Shown: piece after piece, positions 9,122 through 18,059 of the stretch
Layout of the letters: each line of letters begins with the position of its first letter
Numbering within the stretch: the first letter of the stretch is position 1
DNA from: Zunongwangia pacifica
GTDB lineage: Bacteria; Bacteroidota; Bacteroidia; Flavobacteriales; Flavobacteriaceae
Reading direction: 5' to 3'
Assembly: GCF_023499215.1 (NCBI RefSeq)
Contig: NZ_JAKHSK010000027.1
Location: 1 to 63,152, forward strand
DNA length: 63,152 bases
Notes under the pieces: generated by a model
Database searches by the model: none
What the model saw: the letters and a program-made list of their open reading frames with translations, nothing else
Told to the model about the DNA's origin: nothing
Translations under genes and position numbers: made by a program

Positions 9122-9733
9122 TTATTTTTGTTCATTTTCGATAAAAACCTGAGGTGTTTTATTAGGAAGCTGAATCAAAATTCCGAAGCGATGATCTTTA
9201 AGTTTCGCTAAAACAACTTTAGATTTTCCGGTAGTATATACAAACCCCGTCCAGGCGCTGTTAAAAGCATTGTCTGAATGTTCAATACTCATTTTAGCAG
9301 AAAATGAATACGTTTTTTGATCAATTGAAATGCTATTGTCTTCAGTGTTTAGACTAAAATCGGGATGTGCTGTTGTAGTCGACCCAAATTCGATGCTTTT
9401 TGAAGTCTTTTTTATATCGTAAGCAAAATTTCCTTTCAGCTTAACAATTTTGAGATACTCATTTTGATTAAACGCGATGTCACTTTTTATTTTGGTCTTT
9501 TCTGAAAGGTATTTTATTACATTACCGTCTTGGATATCAACAAATGTCAGTTTTGGGTCAAAATCAGTATTTGTAGCAGATTGTTCAATCGATTCTATCT
9601 CAGAAATGCTGATTTTCCCCTGCGGAATGAATTCCTGCAAGCTTGTATTTTCTGAAATTTCAGAGTAATTCTGCACCGGGATAAATGCGAAACTTAAAAG
9701 AATCGCTGAAAAGAGGAAAAGTAGCTTTTTCAT
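9122..9733 (-). CDS. Secreted hypothetical protein
   Basis: 203 residues with a signal peptide (MKKLLFLFSAILLSFAFIPV). The mature part looks all-beta, with repeated short strands (KLKGNFAYDIKK, YSFSAKMSIEH, HRFGILIQLP). No family was recognised. It sits between egtD and another small secreted protein on the same strand, 4 bases before the latter, so the pair may act together in the periplasm or outside the cell. Confidence 0.6.
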   Translation of the reverse strand: MKKLLFLFSAILLSFAFIPVQNYSEISENTSLQEFIPQGKISISEIESIEQSATNTDFDPKLTFVDIQDGNVIKYLSEKTKIKSDIAFNQNEYLKIVKLKGNFAYDIKKTSKSIEFGSTTTAHPDFSLNTEDNSISIDQKTYSFSAKMSIEHSDNAFNSAWTGFVYTTGKSKVVLAKLKDHRFGILIQLPNKTPQVFIENEQK

Positions 9734-9758
9734 GGTGTAAGACTGTTTAATTAAAGAT

Positions 9759-10736
9759 CTAAAAATCTTTCCTTCTAAATATATAATTTTTATAGCAGTT
9801 TTCCGAATCGCTGAATTCTTCGGTTACTTTAAGTCCGGCTTCTTTTGCCAGCCATTGTACAATATGATCGTCGTATTTCTGGGAAATTTCAGTATGAATA
9901 GTTTCCCAGGCATCAAAATGAATATTCAGGCCAAGTTTATTGATTTTTACCTGCTGTTCTTTTTTACTTACCAGATAACTGCTTGCTGTTCCGCTTTCAG
10001 GATTGTAGGTTTCCCAGTGTTTAAAATCATCAGTGTTAAAGTCGGCATCCAATTCGCTATTCATTCGCACCAAAAGATTTTTGTTGAAAGCTTCGGTAAT
10101 GCCGTGCGGGTCGTTATAGGCATCAAGAATTTGTTGCGGACTTTTTTTCTGATCAAAGCCCATAAATAGCATATCTTCTTCACTCATCGCCTGGCAGATA
10201 TTCTTTAAAAAATCGATAGCTTTTTCGTGCAAAAGATTACCAATATTAGAACCTAAGACCATAATCACCTTTTTACGGGAATTATAATCGGCAAGTTTTT
10301 CCAGGGTTTTAAAATAGGTGCCCTGCTGGGTTTTGATCTTTACACCGGGAATTTCAGTTTTTAGCGCTTCTTCCAATTCATCTAAAACATGCTGACTAAT
10401 ATCGACGGGCAGGTAATTAAAATCATAATTTTTTGCGACAAGATGCTTGAGTAAAACTTTTGTCTTTTTACCGTCACCGGCACCCAGTTCAATTAAATCG
10501 AATCCTTTTTCACTATTAAATGAATCTGCTATAGAAGCGGTGTGCTTTTTAAGGATACCAAGTTCACAATTGGTTAAATAATACTCTGGCATATTCATAA
10601 TTTGCTGAAAAAGCTTATCGCCTTTTTCATCATAGATATATTTTGAAAGCAGGTATTTTGGAAAATTGGTTAGTCCTTTGGCAACATCTTCTTCAAAAGC
10701 GGTTTCGTATTTCGTGGTCGTTGGTGTGAATTTCAT
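9759..10736 (-). CDS. egtD: L-histidine N-alpha-methyltransferase EgtD
   Basis: 325 residues. EgtD trimethylates histidine with SAM to give hercynine, the first committed step of ergothioneine synthesis. Motifs are the family-specific N-terminus (LLSKYIYDEKGDKLFQQI, then MPEYYLTNCE), SAM-binding ELGAGDGKKT (83-92), VMVLGSNIGNL and MGFDQKKSP. It lies 15 bases downstream of egtB on the same strand, and both are typical lengths. The SAM needed would come from metK, which is also in this window. Confidence 0.93.
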   Translation of the reverse strand: MKFTPTTTKYETAFEEDVAKGLTNFPKYLLSKYIYDEKGDKLFQQIMNMPEYYLTNCELGILKKHTASIADSFNSEKGFDLIELGAGDGKKTKVLLKHLVAKNYDFNYLPVDISQHVLDELEEALKTEIPGVKIKTQQGTYFKTLEKLADYNSRKKVIMVLGSNIGNLLHEKAIDFLKNICQAMSEEDMLFMGFDQKKSPQQILDAYNDPHGITEAFNKNLLVRMNSELDADFNTDDFKHWETYNPESGTASSYLVSKKEQQVKINKLGLNIHFDAWETIHTEISQKYDDHIVQWLAKEAGLKVTEEFSDSENCYKNYIFRRKDF

Positions 10737-10751
10737 AATGTAAGTTGAGGA

Positions 10752-11915
10752 TTATTTTGCAAGGCGTATTCCTGTGAATTGCCAGCGTAATGGGGCATGG
10801 AAAAAATTTCTATACGTGGGTCTGGTATGTTTGTTAGCAGTAGCTACAGAGCATCCTCTTAGCACTTTCTGGTTCACCATAAATTTGCCATTATATTCGC
10901 CTAAAGCGCCTGGCACTTTGGTGTAACCAGGATAAGGAGAATAAGCACTTTCTGTCCATTCCCAACGTGATCCCCAATTGAATTTGCTGTTAGCAACTTC
11001 CCATTCCTGTTCGGTTGGTAAGCGTAACCCTTTCCATTGGGCAAAAGCAAAAGCTTCGTAATAACTAATATGACTTAGCGGCGCATCGGGAATTAGTTTT
11101 TGTAAGCCCTGTAAAGTGAATTGATGCCATTCGCCATCGATGTTATGCCAGTAGGATGGTGCTGAAATCTGATTGGTATTTACCCAATCCCATCCTTCGG
11201 CATGCCAAAGGAGCACGTCCTCATAACATCCGGCGTCGATAAATTCGATATACTCTTTATTGGTTACCAGTTTATTTGAAATTTGGTAGTCGGTTAAGTA
11301 AACTGTGTGTCTGCCAAGTTCGTTATCATAACAAAAATCATTGCTGTTATGCCCAATTTCATAATTTCCTTTCGTTACAGAGATCCATTCCTGCGGAATG
11401 TCCTGAATCGGATTTTCTTTAAACTGGTCATTATATTTTGGGAAAAGCGGGTTGTTTCCTAAAATATATTTGATATCGGTATATAGTAATTCCTGATGTT
11501 GTTTTTCGTGATGGCAACCAATCTCAATTACTTCCAGGATTTTGCTACTTAAATCTTCAGATTCGATAAAATCTTTTAAGGCTTTAGAAACATAATTTCG
11601 ATATTTATAAACCCATGCCACGGTTGGGCGCGAAAGATTTCCGCGATCGGTACGTATTACTTTTTCGCCTACGCTTTCGTAGTAACTATTAAAAACATAA
11701 GCCGAGTGATCATCAAAAAGCTGATAACCGCTTTTGTAAGGTTTTAGGACAAATTCTTCAAAAAACCAGGTGGTATGTCCCAGGTGCCATTTAGGTGGAG
11801 AAACATCTACAATAGGTTGAACCACGTAATCTTCTATTTCTAAAAAAGAACAAATAAGTTCAGATTGCGCCCGGGTTTCATTAAAGAAATCTAATAATTC
11901 AGATTGTAAAAGCAT
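10752..11915 (-). CDS. egtB: Hercynine oxygenase (EgtB family)
   Basis: 387 residues. This non-haem iron sulfoxide synthase joins hercynine to a thiol (gamma-glutamylcysteine or cysteine, depending on subtype). An N-terminal DinB_2-like iron domain supplies the three histidines: His47 in HLGHTTWFFEEF, and His136 and His140 in HHEKQHQELL. The C-terminal FGE/sulfatase-modifying domain shows LRLPTEQEWEVA and a terminal RPTYRNFFHAPLRWQFTGIRLA. No egtA (gamma-Glu-Cys ligase) or egtC (amidase) lies next to it, which favours a cysteine-using or otherwise shortened pathway. That point is inference. Confidence 0.9.
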   Translation of the reverse strand: MLLQSELLDFFNETRAQSELICSFLEIEDYVVQPIVDVSPPKWHLGHTTWFFEEFVLKPYKSGYQLFDDHSAYVFNSYYESVGEKVIRTDRGNLSRPTVAWVYKYRNYVSKALKDFIESEDLSSKILEVIEIGCHHEKQHQELLYTDIKYILGNNPLFPKYNDQFKENPIQDIPQEWISVTKGNYEIGHNSNDFCYDNELGRHTVYLTDYQISNKLVTNKEYIEFIDAGCYEDVLLWHAEGWDWVNTNQISAPSYWHNIDGEWHQFTLQGLQKLIPDAPLSHISYYEAFAFAQWKGLRLPTEQEWEVANSKFNWGSRWEWTESAYSPYPGYTKVPGALGEYNGKFMVNQKVLRGCSVATANKHTRPTYRNFFHAPLRWQFTGIRLAK

Positions 11916-12399
11916 AAAATGAGGTCTGCGGTTAGTGCGTATCTCTCAAATTTACAATTTTTTAGAGGCGATAAGTTTTCGCTTGCGTTAATCCCAAGTT
12001 AAAAAAGGAATAGCGATAGTAGCGAGGTGAAAAACGTTATTTTGAGTTTAGACCGCTTCGCTTTTAGAATATAGAACTAAGAAATTTAGAAAAGAGAGAA
12101 TAGAAAAATGCAATGTGAAAATGTGTTAATTCGATAATTTGAAAATAGAACCTCGAACTTATCAATGTTGAACTCTACCTGTAGCAGCGGCAGAGTGATG
12201 GTGACTAATGAGCAATGGTATCGCAGCCAGAGTGGAAATTGAAGCCAGAATTTAGAAGTGAGAAAAGAAATAGATAGAAGAGAGGTAATAATAATCAAAA
12301 ATTGCTGAATGAATCTTTTTTGATTTCAGAATTTTGACCTTCAGGTTTTTAATTTCCTTTAACCTTTAATCAATTGCTGAAAGCTAAACGCTAATCACG
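11916..12399. repeat. Intergenic low-complexity word tract R1
   Basis: No gene seen; a 70-codon open frame here is A/G-word sequence, not coding. The tract is made of variants of TTAGAA and TAGAAA. Bases 12054-12075 match 62957-62978 with 2 differences in 22 (CGCTTCGCT then TTAGAAT-TAGA). AATTGCTGAAAGCT at 12372-12385 recurs exactly at 61258-61271. Confidence 0.55.
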
Positions 12400-12810
12400 T
12401 TAAAGCTGCACCGGTATCGTATATTTTATCGAGATAGATTTTCCCGCTCTTTTACCGGGGGTCATTTTAGGTAATTCCTTAAGCATTTTTTCTAATGCTA
12501 CTTTTATTTTTGGTTCTTCGGTTTCGATAGTATCAATTTTAGCCACTCCTTCTTCATCAATATGCATTTTTATGGTGGCTTTTCCGCGCACAAAATCCCC
12601 GTTCTCTTTACGAGGGTATTTATAGGTGGTTTTTACAAGTTCCAGAAATTTTTTACTGAAGCAATCTTCATGGTCGGTAGCAGACTCACATCCGGGCCAG
12701 AGGGGAGCTATTTCTTTAACGGTAACAGTATTACCTTCAGTTTTTACATGCTCCTGGCCACAGCTTATAAAACTAACCAACAGACAAATACTAAGTAGTA
12801 GATTTTTCAT
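12400..12810 (-). CDS. TonB C-terminal-domain-like lipoprotein
   Basis: 136 residues. A lipoprotein signal ends at SCGQ (Cys18), so the protein is probably membrane-anchored in the periplasm. The mature part has WPGCESATDHEDCFSKKF, TYKYPRKENGDFVRGKATIK and a TonB_C-like HIDEEGVAKIDTIE...ALEKMLKELPKMTPGKRAGK. Soluble TonB_C paralogues of this kind are common in Flavobacteriia. There is no transmembrane anchor of the usual TonB type, so energy transduction is unlikely. The downstream neighbour of a close paralogue (32-base gap). Confidence 0.75.
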   Translation of the reverse strand: MKNLLLSICLLVSFISCGQEHVKTEGNTVTVKEIAPLWPGCESATDHEDCFSKKFLELVKTTYKYPRKENGDFVRGKATIKMHIDEEGVAKIDTIETEEPKIKVALEKMLKELPKMTPGKRAGKSISIKYTIPVQL

Positions 12811-12842
12811 AAAAACTGAAGATAATTTAGTTAAGTTTTAAT

Positions 12843-13220
12843 TTAGAATTTAAATGGAACGGTAAATTCCCGTGCATCAGGTTCTCCCTGAAGTGTTCCT
12901 GGTTCCATTTTTGGCATTTTTTCGATCATTTTTTTAGCGGCTTCATTTACTAAAGGTTCGTCACCTTCAATATTTAAAACATTTACTTTGCCTTCTTCAT
13001 CGACCTCAAATTTGATGGTCACTTCACCCCGAACATATTCGCCGGCGTCATTTTTCGGGTATTCGTAATTTTCTCTAACGTGTTCACTAAGTTTCTTGTT
13101 AAAGCAGGTTTTTACATTTTCGCTATCCTCACATCCCGGCCAAACTGGTGAAGTTTGTTGTGCGGCAACAGTGGTGATACTTCCAATGACAAAACTAGCT
13201 ATAAGCAATAAGCTTCTCAT
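12843..13220 (-). CDS. TonB C-terminal-domain-like periplasmic protein
   Basis: 125 residues, with a cleavable signal peptide (MRSLLLIASFVIGSITTVAAQ). The mature part parallels the next gene: WPGCEDSENVKTCFNKKL, NYEYPKNDAGEYVRGEVTIK, EVDEEGKVNVLNIEGDEP and MPKMEPGTLQGEP. The pair is a tandem duplication in which one copy became a lipoprotein. The two conserved cysteines in WPGCE...CF may form a disulfide. It sits 29 bases downstream of thyA. Confidence 0.75.
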   Translation of the reverse strand: MRSLLLIASFVIGSITTVAAQQTSPVWPGCEDSENVKTCFNKKLSEHVRENYEYPKNDAGEYVRGEVTIKFEVDEEGKVNVLNIEGDEPLVNEAAKKMIEKMPKMEPGTLQGEPDAREFTVPFKF

Positions 13221-13249
13221 AATAATTAAAAATTTAAATTAAAGATTAT

Positions 13250-14074
13250 TTAAATCGCAACCTTAGCTTTAATAGCCGGATGCGGATCATATCCCTCTAA
13301 TTTAAAATCTTCAAACGAAAAATCAAAAATATTGTTGATTTCAGGATTAATTTTCATCGTAGGAAGTGCTTTAGGTGTACGACTTAACTGAAGTTTTACC
13401 TGCTCCATGTGATTACTGTAAATATGTACATCACCAAAAGTATGAATAAAATCTCCCGGCTGGTAACCACAAACCTGTGCCATCATCATCGTAAACAATG
13501 CATAAGATGCGATGTTAAACGGAACGCCTAAAAATACATCGGCGCTACGCTGATATAACTGGCAGCTTAATTTGCCATTGGCCACATAAAACTGGAAAAA
13601 GGCATGGCAGGGCGGTAGCGCGGCTTTGCCATTTGCTACATTTTCTGAAAAAGAAACTGATGTATCTGGCATTACAGAAGGGTTCCAGGCAGAAACCAAC
13701 ATTCTACGACTATTAGGATTGGTCTTTAGAGTTTCAATAATTTCTGAAATCTGATCGATTTCTTCGCTATTCCAGTTTCTCCACTGGTGGCCATAAATTG
13801 GTCCCAGATCGCCATTTTCATCGGCCCATTCGTTCCAGATCCTTACACCGTTTTCTTGTAGATATTTGATGTTAGTGTCTCCTTTTAAAAACCAAAGTAG
13901 CTCGTAAATGATCGATTTTAAATGGACCTTTTTAGTGGTGACCATCGGGAACCCATCACTTAAATCAAATCGCATTTGGTAGCCAAAAACACTTTTAGTC
14001 CCTGTCCCGGTACGATCTCCTTTTTCTGCTCCGTGTTCTAAAATATGCTGTAGTAAGTCGTGATATTGCTTCAT
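13250..14074 (-). CDS. thyA: Thymidylate synthase
   Basis: 274 residues. It makes dTMP from dUMP using methylene-tetrahydrofolate, which it oxidises to dihydrofolate; the folA product recycles that. Motifs are [32 protein letters not shown], the double-arginine [12 protein letters not shown], the catalytic Cys156 in [13 protein letters not shown], and [18 protein letters not shown]. The classical ThyA type, full length. It shares a strand with the TonB-C-like pair and follows a broken small gene. Confidence 0.97.
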   Translation of the reverse strand: MKQYHDLLQHILEHGAEKGDRTGTGTKSVFGYQMRFDLSDGFPMVTTKKVHLKSIIYELLWFLKGDTNIKYLQENGVRIWNEWADENGDLGPIYGHQWRNWNSEEIDQISEIIETLKTNPNSRRMLVSAWNPSVMPDTSVSFSENVANGKAALPPCHAFFQFYVANGKLSCQLYQRSADVFLGVPFNIASYALFTMMMAQVCGYQPGDFIHTFGDVHIYSNHMEQVKLQLSRTPKALPTMKINPEINNIFDFSFEDFKLEGYDPHPAIKAKVAI

Positions 14075-14187
14075 AATTCTGCTACCCTTTTTATCAAAAG
14101 TAGAAATAAGTTTTAAAGTAGAAATGTAAAAAGTATTAAAGTTAGACCGAATTTAGAATCTTGAAAGAGATTATGATAAATTGGATT

Positions 14188-14585
14188 TTAAAAGTCTTGA
14201 AATATTCGGTTTCTGCTAAGAATAATAAGGCTTCCGCTTTCTAGTTGTTGGTTGACTTCTTTTTCTTTAAAAGTAATTTTAAGACAGTCTATAATTTTGT
14301 TTATTTCGTTCTTTTTTTTAACTAGAATGTATCTTAAATCTTCTAATTCAAATTTTAAAGAATATTTGTCTTGGCTAAAATGAGGTTTGTTAGTTTCTCT
14401 TGAAGAATATTTTTCAAATAAATCTTGTATGATTTCATCATTTGAATTAATTATTCTTAAGAAGGTTTAAAACACTTACTTTTTAATATTTTTTCAATTG
14501 TTTCTAATTCTTGAGTGTACTGTAGAAGATGAGGAATTTTTTTGTAGTTAAAGATTTGTTCAGATATTGATATTTCCAAAGCCAT
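14188..14585 (-). pseudogene. Small gene broken by a frameshift
   Basis: A start ATG at 14585 opens MALEISISEQIFNYKKIPHL and on to LKSKCFKPS, stopping with TAA near 14460. From 14463 the -1 frame is open for about 91 codons to TAA at 14188-14190. It encodes charged, coding-like sequence (FEKYSSRETNKPHFSQDKY, FELEDLRYILVKKKNEINK, DCLKITFKEKEVNQQLESG) with no start codon of its own. One base gained or lost joins the halves into a protein of about 130 residues. I see no standard slippery heptamer at the junction. Family not recognised. Confidence 0.55.
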
Positions 14586-14603
14586 ATCAAAAAAATATTA
14601 TAT

Positions 14604-16301
14604 TTACCCAATAATCATTCCTGCGATTGTTGCAGATAGTAAAGAAGCCAGCGTTCCACCAATTACCGCTTTAATCCCAAATTCAGATAGGTTTTTACGT
14701 TGTCTCGGTGCTAAAGAACCAATCCCACCAAGCTGAATGCCTATTGAAGCAAAATTCGCGAATCCGCATAGCATATACGTCGCCATGATAATCGATTTTT
14801 GATAGGTGAAACTTAAAGCTGTAGCCGGATTTTTTAGTTCTGCTAATTGAATGTACCCCACAAATTCACTTGCCGCAAGTTTAATCCCAAGTAGTTGCCC
14901 CATAAGCATCATATCTTCTTTGGCTACACCAATAAGCCACATTAGCGGAGCGAAAATTGTTCCCAGAACTGCTTCTATAGAAAAGGTCTGGTAAGGGGTG
15001 TTAGCGGCTAAGAAATCGTTGAGGTGAGTAAACTCCCCCACTTTTGCAAAACCATAGTTAATCATCGCAATTAATGCTACAAAAACTAATAGCATCGCAC
15101 CCACATTTGCGGCAAGCTTTAAACCTTCTGTAGTACCAATGGCGATCGCATCTAATACATTAGATCCTATTTTTTCTGAAGAGACCTCGACATCGGTATT
15201 AATTTTTTCCTGTTGAGGATATAATATTTTTGAAACGACAATGGCTCCTGGTGCCGCCATTACCGATGCGGCTAATAAATGCTTGGCGAATTCTAAACGG
15301 GCAGCAGGATCATCTCCACCTAAAAAGCCTATGTATGCCGCTAAAACTCCACCGGCTACGGTAGCCATGCCACCAATCATTACCAGTAAAATTTCAGAAC
15401 GCGTCATGCGCTCTAAATAGGCTTTAATCATTAAAGGAGCTTCTGTTTGACCTAAGAAAATGTTTCCGGCCACATTTAGGCTCTCAGCGCCAGAAATCCC
15501 TAATAGCTTGGTAAGTACCAGCGCAAATCCCTTAACAACTACCTGTATGATTCCGTAGTAAAAAAGAATAGAAGTTAATGCTGAAAAGAAAATAATGGTT
15601 GGCAATACCTGAAATAAAAAGATATATCCAAAACTGGTAGTATCCATAAGTCCGCCCAAAAGAAATTCACTTCCTGCCGCGGTAAATTCGAGAATTTTTA
15701 CAAAGATTTTTCCCACAAACTCGAAAGTTGATTTCACCCAATCAATTTTTAAAACTCCGTAGGCCAGTAATAATTGCATTCCCAAACCTATTCCAACGGT
15801 TTTCCAGTTAATGGCTTTACGGTTACTGCTGAATAAAAAAGCCAGGAGGAGAAGCGAAAACATTCCCAGAATTCCGCGTAAAATTCCGGTAGTGGTAATT
15901 CCCTGATTCGGGATAATTTTTTTTGCTGTAGCGGCCGGTATAACTTCGGCTATTTTAGGCTGATAAGCTTTAAGAGAAATACCATTTTTTCCACTTTTAA
16001 GGATCATGGAAGAGTCTGATAATTTGGTGACCCGATAGTTTTCCATTTCCCTGTTAGGTTTGCCATAAAAGAAAACTAGAATGTCATTTTGATACATGTA
16101 GTCACCACGAGCTATCGTATCGTTCTCTTTAGAGAAACTAAACCTACCTTTGTTTATGGTGAGTATGTTTCCTGTTTTAAAGATTTCGGCAGCGAGGCTA
16201 TCCACATTTTTATCGATCTTCCAGCTTTTTGTAATACTTTGAGCCTGCGATGCAGGTACACTCAATACCATAAAGAAAAGAAGGTATAATAATCTCTTCA
16301 T
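14604..16301 (-). CDS. CNT-family nucleoside transporter with N-terminal lipocalin-like domain
   Basis: 565 residues. The C-terminal 400 form a concentrative nucleoside transporter: multiple hydrophobic helices from about residue 140, and the CNT signatures GNIFLGQTEAPLMIKAYL and LCGFANFASIGIQLGGIG. The N-terminus differs from standard CNT proteins. It has a signal peptide (residues 1-20) and a beta-rich segment of about 90 residues (SWKIDKNVDSLAAEIF, GRFSFSKENDTIARGDYMYQ) that resembles a lipocalin-like domain and would face the periplasm. It probably imports nucleosides with Na+ or H+. Its nearness to thyA suits pyrimidine salvage. Confidence 0.85.
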   Translation of the reverse strand: MKRLLYLLFFMVLSVPASQAQSITKSWKIDKNVDSLAAEIFKTGNILTINKGRFSFSKENDTIARGDYMYQNDILVFFYGKPNREMENYRVTKLSDSSMILKSGKNGISLKAYQPKIAEVIPAATAKKIIPNQGITTTGILRGILGMFSLLLLAFLFSSNRKAINWKTVGIGLGMQLLLAYGVLKIDWVKSTFEFVGKIFVKILEFTAAGSEFLLGGLMDTTSFGYIFLFQVLPTIIFFSALTSILFYYGIIQVVVKGFALVLTKLLGISGAESLNVAGNIFLGQTEAPLMIKAYLERMTRSEILLVMIGGMATVAGGVLAAYIGFLGGDDPAARLEFAKHLLAASVMAAPGAIVVSKILYPQQEKINTDVEVSSEKIGSNVLDAIAIGTTEGLKLAANVGAMLLVFVALIAMINYGFAKVGEFTHLNDFLAANTPYQTFSIEAVLGTIFAPLMWLIGVAKEDMMLMGQLLGIKLAASEFVGYIQLAELKNPATALSFTYQKSIIMATYMLCGFANFASIGIQLGGIGSLAPRQRKNLSEFGIKAVIGGTLASLLSATIAGMIIG

Positions 16302-16322
16302 ATTTAAATTAAATAGGGGGTA

Positions 16323-16946
16323 TTAATGTCTTTTAGAGATTTCGTCTCTTAACCTTGCTGCTTTTTCATAATCTTCGTTTTGAACAGCCTGCGATAATAA
16401 ACGCTCTAATTCACTTAAAGATAATTTTTTATAATTATTATCTTCTTTTGAGATCTCTATATCGTCTGGAAGAAGTTCTTCGGAAATGATTTCTTCCTGA
16501 TCTTCTTCTTTTTCTTTTTTCTGTTGTTCTTCGCCCTGAAGGTAAATTCCGGCTTTTTCCAGAATATTTTTGTAGGTAAAGATTGGGGCGTCAAACCTTA
16601 AGGCCAACGCAATAGCATCACTGGTACGGGCGTCTATAATTTCCTCTATTTTATCTCTTTCACAGATAAGGCTTGAGTAAAAAACGCCATCTACCAGTTT
16701 GTGAATAATTACCTGTTTAACGGTAATATCGAATCGGTCAGAAAAGTTTTTGAATAAATCGTGAGTAAGTGGTCTTGGCGGTCTAATTTCTTTTTCGAGC
16801 GCAATAGCTATCGATTGGGCCTCGAATGCACCAATTACAATGGGTAATTTTCTATCCCCACCAACTTCACTTAATATAAGAGCGTATGCTCCGTTTTGGG
16901 TTTGACTGTAAGATATTCCTTTGATATTCAGACGCACTAAACTCAT
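16323..16946 (-). CDS. Bifunctional nuclease family protein (DUF151 + UVR)
   Basis: 207 residues. An N-terminal BFN/DUF151 domain (about 1-140) includes LILSEVGGDRKLPIVIGAFEAQSIA and DARTSDAIALALRFDAPIFT. A strongly acidic and lysine-rich linker follows. The C-terminus is a UVR (UvrB/C interaction) helix pair, ENYEDYEKAARLRDEI-like (DYEKAARLRDEISKRH). The domain pair is standard in Bacteroidota. It lies 21 bases upstream of the CNT gene and downstream of etfA on the same strand. Confidence 0.9.
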   Translation of the reverse strand: MSLVRLNIKGISYSQTQNGAYALILSEVGGDRKLPIVIGAFEAQSIAIALEKEIRPPRPLTHDLFKNFSDRFDITVKQVIIHKLVDGVFYSSLICERDKIEEIIDARTSDAIALALRFDAPIFTYKNILEKAGIYLQGEEQQKKEKEEDQEEIISEELLPDDIEISKEDNNYKKLSLSELERLLSQAVQNEDYEKAARLRDEISKRH

Positions 16947-16964
16947 ATTCCATAAATTAAAAAA

Positions 16965-17003
16965 GGCTGTCTAAATAGAGCATTTTACTAAATTTAGACA
17001 GCC
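16965..17003 (-). terminator. Terminator after etfA
   Basis: A perfect 12-bp stem, GGCTGTCTAAAT / ATTTAGACAGCC, with a 15-base loop starts 27 bases past the etfA stop. On the minus strand it runs into TTTTTT, which separates etfBA from the nuclease/CNT genes. Confidence 0.88.
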
Positions 17004-17029
17004 CTTTTAAGGGGTGCAAGTTATAAAAT

Positions 17030-17998
17030 TTATGCATTTTTAGCCTTAAATTCCTTCAATTTTTCATTTAGCTTGGGAACAACTTCAAAAGCATCACCAA
17101 CAACCCCATAATCTGCGGCTTTAAAGAAAGGTGCTTCTGGATCGTTGTTAATCACGACTTTGGTTTTTGCTGCATTGATTCCGGCTAAATGCTGAATAGC
17201 TCCTGAAATCCCTACCGCAATATAAAGGTTTGAGGCTACTGGTTTTCCTGTTTGGCCTACGTGTTCACTGTGTGGTCTCCATCCCATATCACTTACCGGC
17301 TTAGAGCAGGCAGTGGCGGCACCAAGGATATCGGCCATTTCTTCAATCATTCCCCAGTTTTCAGGGCCTTTAAGTCCGCGACCACCAGAAACTACAATTT
17401 CGGCATCGGCGATAGTTACTTTGTCTTTTGCTTTATCTACAGAGTCTACGTTTACCGTAAAATCTTCAGCTGAAAGTTGTGGTTCAAATGCTTCAACTGT
17501 TGCAGCACTTTCACTTTCTTTTAATCCGAAGGCGTTTTTTGAAAGTCCTATAACTTTTACATCGGTGGTGATTTCAGTAAAGTTGAAAGCTTTATTGGTA
17601 AAAGCTGTTCTTTTTACCTGAAATGGAGAAGTGCTTTCTGGTAGTGCTACAACATTAGAAGCATAACCGGCTTCTAAATTAAAGGCAACAAGGGGTGCTA
17701 TATATTTTCCGTTAGCAGATTGGTCCAAAACCACCACTTTAGAAGCTTCTTTTTCTGCAGCCTGTTTAATAGCATCTGCATAAGCTTCTGCATTAAAATT
17801 TTTTAATTTATCGTTGCTTACACTAAGTACTTTATCCACGCCATATGTACCAAGTTCACTGGTATCCTGCGCATTAAAAGTAATGGCGGTAAGACTTGTA
17901 CTCATTGCTTCCGCGATGCCTTTGGCATACGATGCAGCTTCCAGAGCTCCCTTTTTAAATTTTCCGTCTTCTGATTCTGTATATACTAAAACTGACAT
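17030..17998 (-). CDS. etfA: Electron transfer flavoprotein alpha subunit
   Basis: 322 residues. With EtfB it carries electrons from acyl-CoA dehydrogenases to the quinone pool; an acyl-CoA dehydrogenase gene lies at 47.5-48.8 kb. The C-terminal FAD domain is clear: VVSGGRGLKGPENWGMIEEM, the SDMGWRPHSEHVGQTGKP segment, LYIAVGISGAIQHLAGI, and NNDPEAPFFKAADYGVVGD. It follows etfB by 61 bases as the second gene of the pair. Confidence 0.95.
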   Translation of the reverse strand: MSVLVYTESEDGKFKKGALEAASYAKGIAEAMSTSLTAITFNAQDTSELGTYGVDKVLSVSNDKLKNFNAEAYADAIKQAAEKEASKVVVLDQSANGKYIAPLVAFNLEAGYASNVVALPESTSPFQVKRTAFTNKAFNFTEITTDVKVIGLSKNAFGLKESESAATVEAFEPQLSAEDFTVNVDSVDKAKDKVTIADAEIVVSGGRGLKGPENWGMIEEMADILGAATACSKPVSDMGWRPHSEHVGQTGKPVASNLYIAVGISGAIQHLAGINAAKTKVVINNDPEAPFFKAADYGVVGDAFEVVPKLNEKLKEFKAKNA

Positions 17999-18059
17999 TT
18001 TTTTAATTTTAATTAGTTTAAAAAACCTTTGTTGAAAATCGATAATATCGGCTTAACCT

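Noticed and set aside
12086-12298. 70-codon open frame on the minus strand
   Set aside because: Composed of A/G-word repeat sequence, no start context, no family resemblance; part of tract R1.
14440-14480. Programmed -1 frameshift site in the broken gene
   Set aside because: No X-XXY-YYZ heptamer with a good fit near the junction and no obvious stimulatory hairpin; a mutation is simpler.
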